A stretch of DNA of 64,000 nucleotides from Bradyrhizobium sp. AZCC 1610 (GTDB lineage Bacteria; Pseudomonadota; Alphaproteobacteria; Rhizobiales; Xanthobacteraceae), in assembly GCF_036924515.1 (NCBI RefSeq), contig NZ_JAZHRR010000001.1, forward strand, positions 7,287,001 through 7,351,000, in the 5' to 3' direction. The notes beneath the pieces were generated by a model. It had not been told where the DNA came from. It saw only the letters and a list, made by a program, of their open reading frames with translations, and searched no databases. Position numbers and translations under genes: made by a program. Positions within the stretch are counted from its first letter, which is position 1. Each line of letters starts with the position of its first letter. Below are positions 63,530 through 64,000 of this stretch, piece after piece.

Positions 63530-64000
63530 GTGGTGGTGTTTGAGACAAACGCTCACTATTACCGGTTTTTTGCCAACGAATCTCGTCGGGGCGGATCGCC
63601 TCTCTATGAAGCGCTATCGCTTGGGATCGCGGACAGTCCGGCGCTTCAGCGCCTGACGGCGGGACGCAGGAGAGGTCAACCGTCGGCCAATCTCATTTTC
63701 GGCGCGGTACAATATCTCCTGCTTGGCGGTATCGATGATCCCCTCAAGGATTACTATCCGAGCCTTGGTGGCACACGGCCGGCCGACGATAGGGCGTTTG
63801 GGCGCTTCGCCGCTTTCTGCGCGGCCCACGAAGCGGAAATCGTGGACATAATCTCGCGGCGTGCCACCAACACCAACGAGGTTGGCCGCAGCGCACTGCT
63901 GCTACCGGCATTCGACTTCCTCGCGCGGGGGACCGGCGCCCCGCTTGGTATCGTGGAGATCGGATCCAGCGCCGGCCTCAATCTGAATTTCGATCGTTAC
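63530..64000 (+). CDS. DUF2332 family protein, N-terminal part (runs off window)
   Basis: The frame reads FFANESRRGGSPLYEALSLGIADS, then LIFGAVQYLLLGGIDDPLKDYYPSLGG, NTNEVGRSALLLPAF and LGIVEIGSSAGLNLNFDRY at the window edge, which is the DUF2332 pattern; the last motif resembles a SAM-binding loop of methyltransferases. Start is one of three consecutive GTG codons (63530-63538). The first ~150 residues are present. Confidence 0.85.
   Translation, partial: MVVFETNAHYYRFFANESRRGGSPLYEALSLGIADSPALQRLTAGRRRGQPSANLIFGAVQYLLLGGIDDPLKDYYPSLGGTRPADDRAFGRFAAFCAAHEAEIVDIISRRATNTNEVGRSALLLPAFDFLARGTGAPLGIVEIGSSAGLNLNFDRY

Overview
The window is high-GC alphaproteobacterial chromosome, most like Bradyrhizobium or a close relative (Nitrobacteraceae). 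The evidence is the housekeeping order hemW-rdgB-rph / hrcA-grpE / dnaK-dnaJ-pmtA / pyrF / dapB / nth, the infC, rpmI-rplT, pheS-pheT translation block, the alphaproteobacterial sigma-32 promoter form, and several palindromic intergenic repeats of the kind that is abundant in Bradyrhizobium. The genus is inferred from gene content and familiarity, not from a search.

Layout. 1-11.4 kb: nucleotide sanitation, RNA processing and heat shock (hemW fragment, rdgB, rph, hrcA, grpE, dnaK, dnaJ), with an AraC regulator, a VOC protein and a Tat-exported nicotinamidase-like enzyme between grpE and dnaK, then a phospholipid N-methyltransferase. 11.4-13.1 kb: FMN reductase, pyrF, DUF1330. 13.1-20.3 kb: an accessory cluster made of an RTX calcium-binding protein, a type I secretion ABC exporter, a frameshifted HlyD adaptor, a LuxR-type regulator and an M23 peptidase. 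20.4-27.4 kb: dapB, a compositionally odd gpmI, an Ada-like protein, DUF2244, nth, an EI24 membrane protein and an HMG-CoA-lyase-like enzyme, with two copies of a roughly 150-bp dispersed repeat. 27.5-33.1 kb: a metal block with a copper P-type ATPase divergent from csoR across a CsoR-type operator, then nikR divergent from a TonB-dependent receptor across an exact NikR-type operator. 33.2-34.4 kb: an IS110-family element. 34.6-38.6 kb: YiiX-like hydrolase, Tat-exported amine oxidase, Dph6-like protein, TauE/SafE. 38.6-44.5 kb: pheT, pheS, rplT, rpmI, infC (AUU start), with a small secreted protein in the opposite direction. 44.7-50.9 kb: alpha/beta hydrolase, two NTF2/hotdog-fold proteins, queG, an FzlA-like GST-fold protein, uppP and an NDUFA9-like protein.

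51.0-60.9 kb: a tRNA-Leu(CAG) gene whose 3' end plus 16 downstream bases (35 bp, 51072-51106) is repeated exactly at 60827-60861. The 9.7 kb between the copies (RND pump lacking its adaptor, MFS exporter, two methyltransferases, SnoaL protein, thioredoxin-reductase-like enzyme, TetR, truncated genes, no integrase) looks like a decayed genomic island. 60.9-64 kb: an orphan ATP-grasp ligase, a dienelactone-hydrolase-like enzyme and the start of a DUF2332 gene.

The best candidates for new biology are the NikR-controlled TonB receptor (predicted outer-membrane nickel uptake), the pure-RTX/T1SS/LuxR/M23 cluster, and the tRNA-bounded island.
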